From: JBOHUX01 sp050734915
Lineage (GTDB): Bacteria > Chloroflexota > Dormibacteria > Dormibacterales > Dormibacteraceae
Length of the DNA: 18,450 nt
Direction: 5' to 3'
NCBI GenBank assembly: GCA_050734915.1
Contig: JBOHUX010000029.1
Coordinates: 1-18,450, forward strand
In this document: positions 6,934 through 14,046 of the stretch, in pieces
How positions within the stretch are numbered: position 1 is the stretch's first letter
How the letters are laid out: each line of letters opens with the position of its first letter
Program-made: the position numbers and the translations under genes
The notes under the pieces: generated by a model
The model's input: the letters and a program-made list of their open reading frames with translations, nothing else
The model's database searches: none
Told to the model about the DNA's origin: nothing

Positions 6934-7977
6934 TCAGCCGAACACGGCCGCCAGCTCGTACAGCTCGCGGGGCACCCGGCGCGTCTCGGCGAGCACCTCC
7001 GGCAGGGGCACGACCGCCACCTCGCCGTTGCGCCGGACGGGGATGACGCCGCTCCGGCCGGCGGCCGCCAGCTCGGCCGCGGCCACGCCCAGGCGCGTCG
7101 CCCAGAGGCGGTCGGTCGGGCTCGGCGAGCCTCCCCGCTGCAGGTGACCGAGAACCGTGACACGGGTCTCGAAGCCGGTTTCGGCCTCGATTCTCCGGCT
7201 GAGCGCGTCCCCGATACCCCGCTTGGCGAGTTGGAGATGGCCGAAGGGGTCGCGCACGACGCTCTGGGCCGGAGCCGGGTCGTCCATGGCCAGCCCGCTC
7301 ATCCGGGCGCCCTCGCAGACGACGATGATGCTGAAGTCCTTGCCCTCGCCCCGCCGGCGGTGCAGATGGCCGACCACCTCCTCGAGGGAGACCGGATACT
7401 CGGGGATGATGATGAGGTCGGCGCCGCCGGCCAGGCCTCCGACCATCCCCACCCAGCCCGTGTCCCGCCCCATGACCTCGACCACCATCACCCGGTGGTG
7501 CGCGGACGCGGTCGTGTGGAGCCGGTCCAGCGCCTCCACGACCACCCCCACGGCGGTGTCGAAGCCGATGCAGAACTCGGTCCCCGAGAGATCGTTGTCG
7601 ATCGTCTTGGGAACGCCGACGACCGGGAAGCCGCTCTCATGCAGCGCGGTGGCGACCGAGAGGGTGTCGTCGCCGCCGATCGCGACCAGCGCCTCCATGC
7701 CCTGGCGGGCGAGGTTCTCCCGGACCCGGGCGATGCCGTCCCTCTCCTTGAGAGGGTTGGTTCGAGAGGTTCCCAGGATGGTGCCCCCGAGGGGCAGGAT
7801 GCCGCGCGTCACGTCCGCGGTCAAAGGTGCGATGGCGGCGTCGGCGAGGGCCCCCGCCCATCCGTTCTGGACTCCGCTCACGTCGACGCCGAGCTGGGCG
7901 GCACGGCGTCCCACGGCCCGGATGGCGGCGTTGAGTCCGGGGGCGTCGCCGCCTCCCGTGAGTACCCCGATGCGCAC
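6934..7977 (-). CDS. pfkA: 6-phosphofructokinase, predicted pyrophosphate-dependent
   Basis: Phosphorylates fructose 6-phosphate in glycolysis. About 347 residues, PfkA fold. Motifs: GVLTGGGDAPGLNAAIRA at the N-terminus, GGDDTLS at about residues 101-107, PKTIDND at 123-129 with the catalytic Asp, MGRDTGW and CEGA. ATP enzymes of the E. coli type have Gly after the metal-binding Asp (GGDG) and Gly in PGTIDND. The Asp in GGDD and Lys in PKTIDND are the combination found in pyrophosphate-dependent enzymes, so PPi is the likely phosphoryl donor and the reaction would be reversible. Streptomyces ATP enzymes also have PKTIDND, so the GGDD Asp is the deciding residue. The GTG at 7977 is preferred over the TTG at 7983, because it gives the canonical MRIGVLTGG start and lies 8 bases after a TAATCT hexamer. 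Confidence 0.93.
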   Translation of the reverse strand: MRIGVLTGGGDAPGLNAAIRAVGRRAAQLGVDVSGVQNGWAGALADAAIAPLTADVTRGILPLGGTILGTSRTNPLKERDGIARVRENLARQGMEALVAIGGDDTLSVATALHESGFPVVGVPKTIDNDLSGTEFCIGFDTAVGVVVEALDRLHTTASAHHRVMVVEVMGRDTGWVGMVGGLAGGADLIIIPEYPVSLEEVVGHLHRRRGEGKDFSIIVVCEGARMSGLAMDDPAPAQSVVRDPFGHLQLAKRGIGDALSRRIEAETGFETRVTVLGHLQRGGSPSPTDRLWATRLGVAAAELAAAGRSGVIPVRRNGEVAVVPLPEVLAETRRVPRELYELAAVFG

Positions 7978-7985
7978 TGGCAAGT

Positions 7986-7991
7986 AGATTA
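7986..7991 (-). promoter_or_regulatory. -10 box of the phosphofructokinase gene
   Basis: TAATCT on the minus strand, immediately after the stop of the EamA gene. The preferred GTG follows after 8 bases, so the message would have little or no leader. No clear -35. Confidence 0.4.
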
Positions 7992-7993
7992 GG

Positions 7994-9004
7994 TCACGGC
8001 GGCCCTCGATCGACCGGCGCCGCCAGGCGCGGCCGGGAGCCTCGCGAGCTCGCCCGGGTCCGGCTCACGATGACCGCCACCGCGGCCAGGATCACGGCCC
8101 CGCCGAACAGTTCGCGACCGGTGAGCGGCTCGCCGAGCAGGGCCACCCCGAGCGTGACGGCCACCACCGGGTTGACGTACGCGTAGGTGGAGACCAGTGA
8201 GATGGGCGCGTTGCGGAGAAGCCACGCGTAGGCGGTGTACCCGAGCAGGGAGCCGAAGAGGACCAGGTACCCGAGGGCGGCGAATCCCTGCCAGGCGTCG
8301 GAACCGCTCACACGCACCGGCTCCCGGGTGACGAGCGCCGCCAGGCCGAGCGCCAGGCCGCCCGCCAGCATCTGGACGGCGGAGTTGACCGACGAGCTGC
8401 GCGGACCGCGGACCCTGCTCCCGTAGGTAGACCCTGCCGCCCAACACGCCGCCGCTCCCAGAGCGATGACCGCGCCGCGGCCGGCGACAGGAGTGGAGCC
8501 GGTGAGCCCGAGAAGAACCGCAAGGCCGACGAGCCCGACCAGGAGGCCTGCCCAGACCTGCCAGCTGAGCCGGTCCCGATAGACGGCAAAGCCGAGGATC
8601 GCGATGAAGAACGGCGTCACGGAGATCAGCAGGGCGGTCGGGCCGCTCGCCATCGACTGCTCCGCCAGCATCACCCCGCCGTTGCCGCCCGCGATGAGCA
8701 GCAGCCCCACCGCCGCCGCCGAGGCCAGCTCCCGCCTGGCCGGCGGCCGCGTCAGGTCGCCGCGGACAAGGGAGATGACGAGAAGGATCAGACCGGCGAC
8801 GGCGAACCGGGCGGACCCGGAGGCGAGGACGGGCAGGTGCCGGACCATGATCCTGATCCCCAGGTAGGTCGAGCCCCAGACGACGTACACGGTGACCATC
8901 GCCGTCCAGATCTGCCAGGCCGGCACCGGGCCGCTGCCGGCGCCATCCGGCAAGGGGGCGGTGCGAGCGGGCGCGAGCGGGCGGGGATGCCTGTCGAGTG
9001 CCAT
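7994..9004 (-). CDS. EamA/DMT-family transporter
   Basis: A 336-residue inner-membrane protein with two tandem EamA repeats (about residues 32-160 and 175-305) and about ten predicted transmembrane helices. The first repeat opens with YVVWGSTYLGIRIM. The second ends with a STYAYVNPVVAVTLGVALLGEP stretch typical of RhaT/YdcZ-type drug/metabolite transporters. Members export amino acids or metabolites; the substrate is not predictable here. The N-terminal 30 residues are Pro/Ala/Arg rich and probably cytoplasmic. ATG at 9004 has only a poor Shine-Dalgarno. The gene precedes phosphofructokinase on the same strand but that gene seems to have its own -10 box. It follows the permease gene after 129 bases; co-transcription with it is possible. 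Confidence 0.9.
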   Translation of the reverse strand: MALDRHPRPLAPARTAPLPDGAGSGPVPAWQIWTAMVTVYVVWGSTYLGIRIMVRHLPVLASGSARFAVAGLILLVISLVRGDLTRPPARRELASAAAVGLLLIAGGNGGVMLAEQSMASGPTALLISVTPFFIAILGFAVYRDRLSWQVWAGLLVGLVGLAVLLGLTGSTPVAGRGAVIALGAAACWAAGSTYGSRVRGPRSSSVNSAVQMLAGGLALGLAALVTREPVRVSGSDAWQGFAALGYLVLFGSLLGYTAYAWLLRNAPISLVSTYAYVNPVVAVTLGVALLGEPLTGRELFGGAVILAAVAVIVSRTRASSRGSRPRLAAPVDRGPP

Positions 9005-9073
9005 GGTGAAGGAGGGCCCGGGCCGGGAAGACGCGCGGATGCCCAGCGGTCTTGAACCGCGGCCCGGGGGAGC

Positions 9074-9086
9074 TGATTCCGGGAAT
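9074..9086. repeat. 13-bp palindrome in the EamA upstream region
   Basis: GATTCCGGGAATC is a perfect inverted repeat around a central G, about 70 bases upstream of the EamA start in the 129-base gap after the permease gene. It could be an operator, but no promoter elements are recognisable beside it. The rest of this gap shows only a short hairpin at 9046-9060 (GCGGT/ACCGC, 5-base loop). Confidence 0.35.
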
Positions 9087-9133
9087 CCGGGTCTTGCCGG
9101 GAGCGAATCAGGCGCGACCGGCGCGCCCGCCCC

Positions 9134-10660
9134 TCACTCGAGGGCGGCGGCCGCCTCGGCCCCCCCCTCCTCGCCAAGCATCGAGCCGATCTGCCCGACG
9201 CGCTCCGGCTGCCTCGCCTTGAGGTACCAGAGGATCAGGGCGCCGACGATGATCCAGCCCAGGTTGGCGTAGGGGACCACCCGGTACGGCCAGGGCGGGA
9301 CGGCCCCGGAGTAGACCGAGCCGTACACACCGAGCGCGAAGATGACCGCACCGATGATCGGGATGAGGACGTGGATGAACACGTTGTGCCGCTTGTGGGC
9401 CTTGCGGAACCAGGCCATGCCGCCGACGCAGAGCACCACGTAGACGATCGTCACGGCCACGCCCCCGATGGCCGCGAAGAGGTAGTAGTTCGTGTAGGGG
9501 CCCTGGCCGAAGCTCCAGAAGAAGCCCACGAGGGCCGCGAACACGGTCGCCGCCACGGCGATGAACAGCGTCGCGTTGGCCGGGGTCTGGTAGGTCGAGT
9601 GGGTGCGGCCGAACCAGCGGGGGAGCACCCCCTCACGGCCCATGGCGAACATGGTCCGGGCGGCGGCCGTCGCGCAGGCCACGCAAACGATGAAGGCGGA
9701 GAGGATGGCCGCGATATCGACCAGGATCAGGAACGCACCGCCCACGTAGGTGTTGGCGAGGTCGGCCAGGATCGTGGGGTCGCTCGCCCACTTGCCGGAG
9801 CCGGCCGCGTTGACGCCCACCCCGATCGCGATCACATAGGTCGTCCAGACGTAGAAGACGATCCCGAACAGCACCGCCACGATGACCGAGGTTGGGATCG
9901 CCCGGCGGGGATTCTTGGTCTCCTCGCCGAGGACGGCGGCGGTCTCGAACCCGATGTAGGAGAGGACCCCGAAGATGAGGCCGTAGAAGATCCCGCTGAA
10001 CCCGCCCTGCAGCGTGTGGCTGAACGTGAACGGCGCCAGCGTCTGGCCGTACTTGCCCCCCTTGGCCATGATGATGACGTCGACGATCACGATCACCCCC
10101 ACCGTGACCACGGCCAGGACCAGCAGCGTGCGCGCGCTCAGCTTGACGTTGAAGATGGCGAGCGCGAGGAGGATCGCCATCCCGACCAGGAAGATGACGA
10201 ACCAGAACCAGGACGGCATCCCGTGCCAGACCTCGGTCTTGATGAGTGAGGACGCGAAACCGCCGACGCCGGACATCGTCATCGGCACGAAGCAGAAGAA
10301 CCCGAAGAAGTAGAGCCAGCCGGTCATGAAGCCCATGCCCTTGCCGAGGGACCTGCTCGCGTAGGTGTACGCGTAGCCCGCCGCCGCCATGCGGCGCGTG
10401 AAGCCGATCACCACCACCGCCAGCGAGAGGCAGGCGACCCCGCCCAGCAGGAAGGCGAGCGGCGTCGAGGTCCCCGAGAAGGCAGCCGAGCCGGTCGTGT
10501 TGTAGGCCATCGCCATCGCGGGCGAGAGGACCGCCACCGCCATCGCGATGGCGTCGATGGTCCGAAGGCTTCCCCCTCGCAGCTTGGACGACTCTTCGAT
10601 CGCCTCCACGGCCAGAGTGCCACGTCCGCCAGCGGAGCCCGTCGCGTCCGAAGCACTCAT
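9134..10660 (-). CDS. APC-superfamily amino acid/amine permease
   Basis: A 508-residue permease with about 12 transmembrane helices. The TM1 region (SLRTIDAIAMAVAVLSPAMAMA) has the unwound-helix character of the APC fold. The TM6-TM7 boundary carries the family hallmark GFETAAVLGEETKNPRRAIP at about residues 237-256. It should take up an amino acid, polyamine or similar amine. ATG at 10660 is chosen because GAGAGG lies 9 bases upstream and a TTGAAA-N17-TAGTAT promoter lies about 85 bases upstream; an upstream in-frame extension to 10828 would run through the promoter into the regulator gene. Transcribed divergently from the Lrp-type regulator, so it is probably the transporter feeding the plus-strand catabolic operon and controlled by that regulator. 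Confidence 0.93.
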   Translation of the reverse strand: MSASDATGSAGGRGTLAVEAIEESSKLRGGSLRTIDAIAMAVAVLSPAMAMAYNTTGSAAFSGTSTPLAFLLGGVACLSLAVVVIGFTRRMAAAGYAYTYASRSLGKGMGFMTGWLYFFGFFCFVPMTMSGVGGFASSLIKTEVWHGMPSWFWFVIFLVGMAILLALAIFNVKLSARTLLVLAVVTVGVIVIVDVIIMAKGGKYGQTLAPFTFSHTLQGGFSGIFYGLIFGVLSYIGFETAAVLGEETKNPRRAIPTSVIVAVLFGIVFYVWTTYVIAIGVGVNAAGSGKWASDPTILADLANTYVGGAFLILVDIAAILSAFIVCVACATAAARTMFAMGREGVLPRWFGRTHSTYQTPANATLFIAVAATVFAALVGFFWSFGQGPYTNYYLFAAIGGVAVTIVYVVLCVGGMAWFRKAHKRHNVFIHVLIPIIGAVIFALGVYGSVYSGAVPPWPYRVVPYANLGWIIVGALILWYLKARQPERVGQIGSMLGEEGGAEAAAALE

Positions 10661-10750
10661 CAGTCCAGACCTCTCGTGATCACGCAACCGGGGCAGGGTC
10701 CCAGCGGGCAAGGCTCCTGCCGCAAGCCAACCCCGACTGGCCGTCCACCA

Positions 10751-10756
10751 TATACT
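10751..10756 (+). promoter_or_regulatory. -10 box of the Lrp-regulator operon
   Basis: TATACT, a near-perfect -10 box, with predicted start near 10763 and a leader of about 40 bases before the regulator ATG. No good -35 box (CAACCC at 17 bases), which suggests weak or activator-dependent transcription. It overlaps the permease -10 on the other strand. Confidence 0.5.
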
Positions 10757-10780
10757 AGCCAGGCGGCGACGGGATTTCAA
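10752..10780 (-). promoter_or_regulatory. Promoter of the APC permease gene
   Basis: On the minus strand, -35 TTGAAA (10775-10780), a 17-base spacer and -10 TAGTAT (10752-10757): the best sigma-70-type promoter in the window. Predicted transcript start is near 10745, leaving a leader of about 85 bases. The -10 overlaps the plus-strand TATACT of the regulator, so the two promoters should interfere. Confidence 0.65.
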
Positions 10781-10801
10781 TTGGCAGAAGGAAACCGCGT
10801 C

Positions 10802-11362
10802 ATGTCCAACGACCTTGCAGTCGCGCATTCCCGGTCAGCCGCCGACGAGCATCCCGCCGCACCCAACGTCGATGACACCGATCTCGCCATCCTGGAGGTC
10901 CTGCTGGTGGACGCCCGAACCTCCCAGCGGCAGATCGCGAGAGAGATCGGGATGTCACCCCCGGCGGTCGCGGAGCGGATCGCCCGGCTGGAGCGCGCCG
11001 GCGTCATCCGCGGCTATCACGCGGACGTCGATCTCACCCGCCTCGGGCACTCGCTCGTCGTCTATGTCAGCGTCGTGGCGCGGGACGTGCTGAAGAACCC
11101 CGAGGACGTGCTGCGGGCACTGCGCGGGCTTCCCGAGGTGGAGGACGTGGCGGTCATGACCGGGCCCATGGACCTCCTGGTCCGGCTTCGGGTTCGCGAC
11201 CATGAGCACCTCCGCAAGTGCCTCTTCGACGGCATCTGGAAGCTGGCCGGAGTGAACCGGACGGAGACCTTCATCTGCCTCGGGCGGATGGCGCCCAAGC
11301 ACTTCGGCCTCGACCTGGTGACGGCGCTGCGCCGGCCGCGCGTCGAGGGCACCCCCGGATGA
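10802..11362 (+). CDS. Lrp/AsnC-family transcriptional regulator
   Basis: A 186-residue regulator. A 20-odd residue disordered N-terminal extension precedes the Lrp winged helix-turn-helix (DDTDLAILEVLLVDARTSQR, recognition helix in MSPPAVAERIARLERAGVI, residues 25-70). A RAM/ligand-binding domain follows (about 85-160, VYVSVVARDVLKNPEDVLR, with VEDVAVMTGPMDLLVRLRV). Lrp/AsnC proteins sense amino acids or related small molecules through the RAM domain. ATG at 10802 has GAAGGA 9 bases upstream; the longer frame starting at 10676 is rejected because it crosses the promoters. First gene of the plus-strand operon and divergent from the permease, so it most likely senses the pathway substrate. Its stop overlaps the next start as ATGA. 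Confidence 0.93.
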   Translation: MSNDLAVAHSRSAADEHPAAPNVDDTDLAILEVLLVDARTSQRQIAREIGMSPPAVAERIARLERAGVIRGYHADVDLTRLGHSLVVYVSVVARDVLKNPEDVLRALRGLPEVEDVAVMTGPMDLLVRLRVRDHEHLRKCLFDGIWKLAGVNRTETFICLGRMAPKHFGLDLVTALRRPRVEGTPG

Positions 11363-12447
11363 TCGACGACCACTGCCACCCCTTCGCGCTGGAGGGCGGC
11401 GCGCTCGACCTCGCCAACCTGAGCCTGGACATCGATCCCTCCGCCGCCGCCGCCGAGCAGAGGCACCGGTTCAGCGCCACCCGCCTCAGCCAGGAGCTGA
11501 TGGCGACCCGCCTCGCCAGGCGGCTGGGCTGCGCTGTGGAGGAGCTCGGTGAGGCGCGCGCCGCCGCCGCCGCCGACTGGCGCGGCTACGTCTCCGGCCT
11601 CTTCGCCGAGGTCGGGTTCACCGCGCTCGTCATGGACCCCTCATACCCGCCGGGCGCCGCCGACCGGCTCTCCACCTACGAGGATCTGAGCGGCTGTCCC
11701 GTGCACGCGCTCCTTCGCCTCGAGCCCACGATCGATCGAATGATCGGCGAGGGCGCGTCCACCGCCGAGATCCTGGACGGCCTCGGCTCGGCCATGTCCG
11801 CCGCCGCCGCCGCCGGCCGGGTCGGCTTCAAGACCGTCCTCGCCTACCGGACCGGGCTTGCCGTCGATCCCGACGTGAGCCGGGAGGCGGCCGACGCGTC
11901 GCTCCTCTCGACGCTGCCGGTGAGGCGCCGCGGCAAAGCGTGTCGCGACCATCTTCAGAGACGGGTCCTCGGCATCGCGGCCGAGCTGGGCCGGCCGATC
12001 CAGATCCACTCCGGCTTCGGCGACTCGGAGCTCCGGCTTCCGGAGGCAAACCCGCTCCTGCTGGAGGATCTGCTGCGGACCCCGGAGGGCGCGGCGGCCC
12101 AGGTCGTGCTCCTGCACGGGTCCTTCCCCTGGCACGAGGAGCAGGCCTACCTCGCCCTCACCAAGCCCAACGTCTGGGCCGACTTCTCGCTCTCCAACAT
12201 CTACAGCCCGACCACGACCGCCGACCGCCTGATGCGCATCCTCGACCTGGCACCCGCCGCCAAGGTTCTGGCGGCCACCGACGGCTACCACGAGCCGGAG
12301 ACCTTCTGGTTCGCCGGCCTGGTGCTGCGCGAGGCGTGGCAGGTGGTGGAGGACCGCCTCGAGGCGGCCGGCGCCCGACGCTCCTGGATCGACCAGGTCA
12401 GCCGGATGGTCCTCGAGGAGAACGCCCGCAGGCTCTATGGGATCTGA
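11359..12447 (+). CDS. FluG/NodGS-type amidohydrolase
   Basis: A 362-residue TIM-barrel metal-dependent hydrolase. Visible metal or catalytic residues: His5 and His7 (DDHCHPF), His217 (IQIHSGFGD), His253 (VLLHGSFPWHEE) and Asp308 (AATDGYHEPETFW). From memory, the second half closely resembles the N-terminal amidohydrolase domain of fungal FluG and plant NodGS, where it is fused to a glutamine-synthetase domain. Here a GS-family gene lies in the same operon, as a separate protein. It probably hydrolyses an amide or related bond, or decarboxylates like some relatives; the substrate is unknown. ATG overlaps the regulator stop by 4 bases (ATGA), and its own end overlaps the next gene by 11 bases, so translation is coupled. 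Confidence 0.88.
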   Translation: MIDDHCHPFALEGGALDLANLSLDIDPSAAAAEQRHRFSATRLSQELMATRLARRLGCAVEELGEARAAAAADWRGYVSGLFAEVGFTALVMDPSYPPGAADRLSTYEDLSGCPVHALLRLEPTIDRMIGEGASTAEILDGLGSAMSAAAAAGRVGFKTVLAYRTGLAVDPDVSREAADASLLSTLPVRRRGKACRDHLQRRVLGIAAELGRPIQIHSGFGDSELRLPEANPLLLEDLLRTPEGAAAQVVLLHGSFPWHEEQAYLALTKPNVWADFSLSNIYSPTTTADRLMRILDLAPAAKVLAATDGYHEPETFWFAGLVLREAWQVVEDRLEAAGARRSWIDQVSRMVLEENARRLYGI

Positions 12448-13612
12448 TCTCCTCCGCCTGCCGGCCGAGGCCGAGCCCTTCCCCGTCACCCGGGCGGAGA
12501 TCTGGGAGGTCAGCCTGCCGCTCCGAGAGCCGTTCGTGACCGGCTTCGGCCAGACCAGCACGCGCCGGACGGTCCTGCTCCGGCTGGAGGACGCCGAGGG
12601 GCACGCCGGCTGGGGCGAGGGGGCGGCCCTGGACCATCCCTTCTATCTCCCGGAGACGGCCTCCAGCACCTACTCGGTGCTGGTCGAGCACGCCCTCCCA
12701 CTGGTGCTGGAGGCGCGCCCGCGAAGCCTGGAGGGCGTGGCCGCCGCGCTGGCGCCGATCCGCGGCAACAACTTCGCAAAAATGGCGGTCGAGGCCGCCT
12801 ACCTCGCCCTCCAGGCGGCACGGGCGGGGGTTTCTCTGGCGCACCTGCTGGGCGGGACGGCGAGCCGGATCCCGGTCGGCGAGAGCATCGGCATCAAGGC
12901 CAGCCTCACCGAGACCCTGGAGGAGGTTGGGCTCCGCCTCTTCGAGGGCTACCGGCGCATCAAGCTGAAGATCCGCCCCGGCTGGGATGCGGAGGTGGTG
13001 CGGGCAGTGCGGCGGCGCTTCGGGGACATCCCCCTCCAGGTGGACGCCAACGCCTCCTACCGGCTGGACGACGCGGCGCGGCTCAACGCGCTGGACGGCT
13101 TCGGACTGCTCTGCATCGAGCAGCCCCTCGGCTACGACGACATCGACGGACATGCCGTCCTTCAGCGGCGGCTGGCCACGCCCATCTGCCTGGATGAGAG
13201 CCTGCGCTCGGTGGAGCAGACCAGGCGCGCTCTCGACATCGGCGCCTGCCGGAACGTGAACCTGAAACCGGGGCGGGTGGGCGGCATCGTCGCCTCGCTC
13301 ACGATCCATGACGAGTGCCGGGCGCGGTCGGTGCCGCTCTGGTGCGGCGGCATGCTGGAGTCCGGAATCGGGCGGGCGCCCAACATCGCGCTCTGCTCGC
13401 TGCCCGGCTTCGTGCAGCCGGCGGACATGTCGCCCGCGTCCGTGCTCTACCGGGACGACGTGCTCGACGGCGGCTACGAGGTGGATTCGGAGGGGTTCAT
13501 CACCGTCTCCCACGCCCCCGGCCTCGGCTACCGGGTGGACGATGAGAAGGTGCGCGCGTGGGCGACCCGAGGCCACGTGGTGGAGACTCGGACACTTGAG
13601 AGGAGGTCATGA
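12437..13612 (+). CDS. NSAR/OSBS-type enolase-superfamily enzyme (N-acylamino acid racemase family)
   Basis: A 391-residue muconate-lactonizing-subgroup enolase enzyme. All catalytic positions are present: the KxK motif Lys176/Lys178 (RIKLKI), metal ligands Asp203 (QVDAN), Glu228 (IEQPL) and Asp253 (CLDES), and Lys277 on the opposite face (NLKPGRVGG). The second half is strikingly like Amycolatopsis N-succinylamino acid racemase/o-succinylbenzoate synthase (LRLFEGYRRIKLKIRPGWD, then PLWCGGMLESGIGRAPNIAL). With Lys on both faces it can do 1,1-proton transfer (racemisation) or the OSBS dehydration. No menaquinone genes are nearby, so an N-acyl-amino-acid racemase is favoured; the acyl group and amino acid are unknown. 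The first ~17 residues precede the domain. Starts inside the amidohydrolase gene and ends overlapping the cupin start (ATGA). Confidence 0.9.
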   Translation: MGSDLLRLPAEAEPFPVTRAEIWEVSLPLREPFVTGFGQTSTRRTVLLRLEDAEGHAGWGEGAALDHPFYLPETASSTYSVLVEHALPLVLEARPRSLEGVAAALAPIRGNNFAKMAVEAAYLALQAARAGVSLAHLLGGTASRIPVGESIGIKASLTETLEEVGLRLFEGYRRIKLKIRPGWDAEVVRAVRRRFGDIPLQVDANASYRLDDAARLNALDGFGLLCIEQPLGYDDIDGHAVLQRRLATPICLDESLRSVEQTRRALDIGACRNVNLKPGRVGGIVASLTIHDECRARSVPLWCGGMLESGIGRAPNIALCSLPGFVQPADMSPASVLYRDDVLDGGYEVDSEGFITVSHAPGLGYRVDDEKVRAWATRGHVVETRTLERRS

Positions 13613-13614
13613 CC

Positions 13615-14040
13615 ATGAGCGGCGACTACTTCCAGAGGGGGACCCCGGGCGGCCGGCCCCAGAAGCCGGCCCGGTGGGTTGACACGGCGACCGGCGTGAG
13701 CCCCATCGAGCTCCTCCCCGGCCTCGTGTTCCGGCCCGTGGTGGGCACCAACCTCGCGCTCAACGTGGTCAGGTTCGAGCCCCACACCGAGGCGCCTCTC
13801 CATGCCCACCGCGAGGAGCAGATCACCTTCGTGCTCGAGGGCGAGCTCGAGTTCGAGGTGGACGGAGAGGTCCGCGCTCTGCGGCCGGGCATGGCGGTCG
13901 AGATCCCGCCTCACGCAATGCACGGAGCCCGGACGGGCGCGGGAACGTGCCTCGAGATCGACGTCTTCTCCCCGCCCCGGCAGGGGCTGCTGGACGCGAT
14001 GGCACGCCTGGCCCAGGCGGGCGAGGTCGAGGGAGCCTAG
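13615..14040 (+). CDS. Small single-domain cupin
   Basis: A 141-residue cupin with both motifs. Motif 1 is PHTEAPLHAHREEQITFVL with His63, His65 and Gln69 as likely ligands; motif 2 is PGMAVEIPPHAMHG with His103. It probably binds a divalent metal. Single-domain cupins include dioxygenases, isomerases and sugar- or acid-binding proteins, so the reaction is not predictable. Two ATG codons compete. The first (13609) overlaps the racemase stop as ATGA but is only 2 bases after AGGAGG (13601-13606). The second (13615) has an ideal 8-base spacing and is preferred. Located in the middle of the operon, 6 bases before the SDR gene. Confidence 0.85.
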   Translation: MSGDYFQRGTPGGRPQKPARWVDTATGVSPIELLPGLVFRPVVGTNLALNVVRFEPHTEAPLHAHREEQITFVLEGELEFEVDGEVRALRPGMAVEIPPHAMHGARTGAGTCLEIDVFSPPRQGLLDAMARLAQAGEVEGA

Positions 14041-14046
14041 CGGGCC

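Noticed and set aside
9041..9062. tRNA T-arm-like GGTTCAAGACC on the minus strand
   Set aside because: No acceptor, D or anticodon arms can be drawn around it. The related CGGTTCAAGA at 17012-17021 is probably coincidence.
9121..9165. Rho-independent terminator after the permease
   Set aside because: Only a 5-bp stem (CCCTC/GAGGG) overlapping the stop codon and no U-tract.
9371..10249. His/Asp-rich plus-strand frame that looks like a metal-binding protein
   Set aside because: It is the antisense reading of the permease's hydrophobic helices, which always gives Asp/His-rich shadows.
10676..10801. 42-residue N-terminal extension of the Lrp regulator
   Set aside because: It crosses both promoters, and the ATG at 10802 is properly spaced from GAAGGA.
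10661..10828. 56-residue N-terminal extension of the permease
   Set aside because: It would run through the permease promoter and into the divergent regulator gene. The ATG at 10660 has a good ribosome-binding site.
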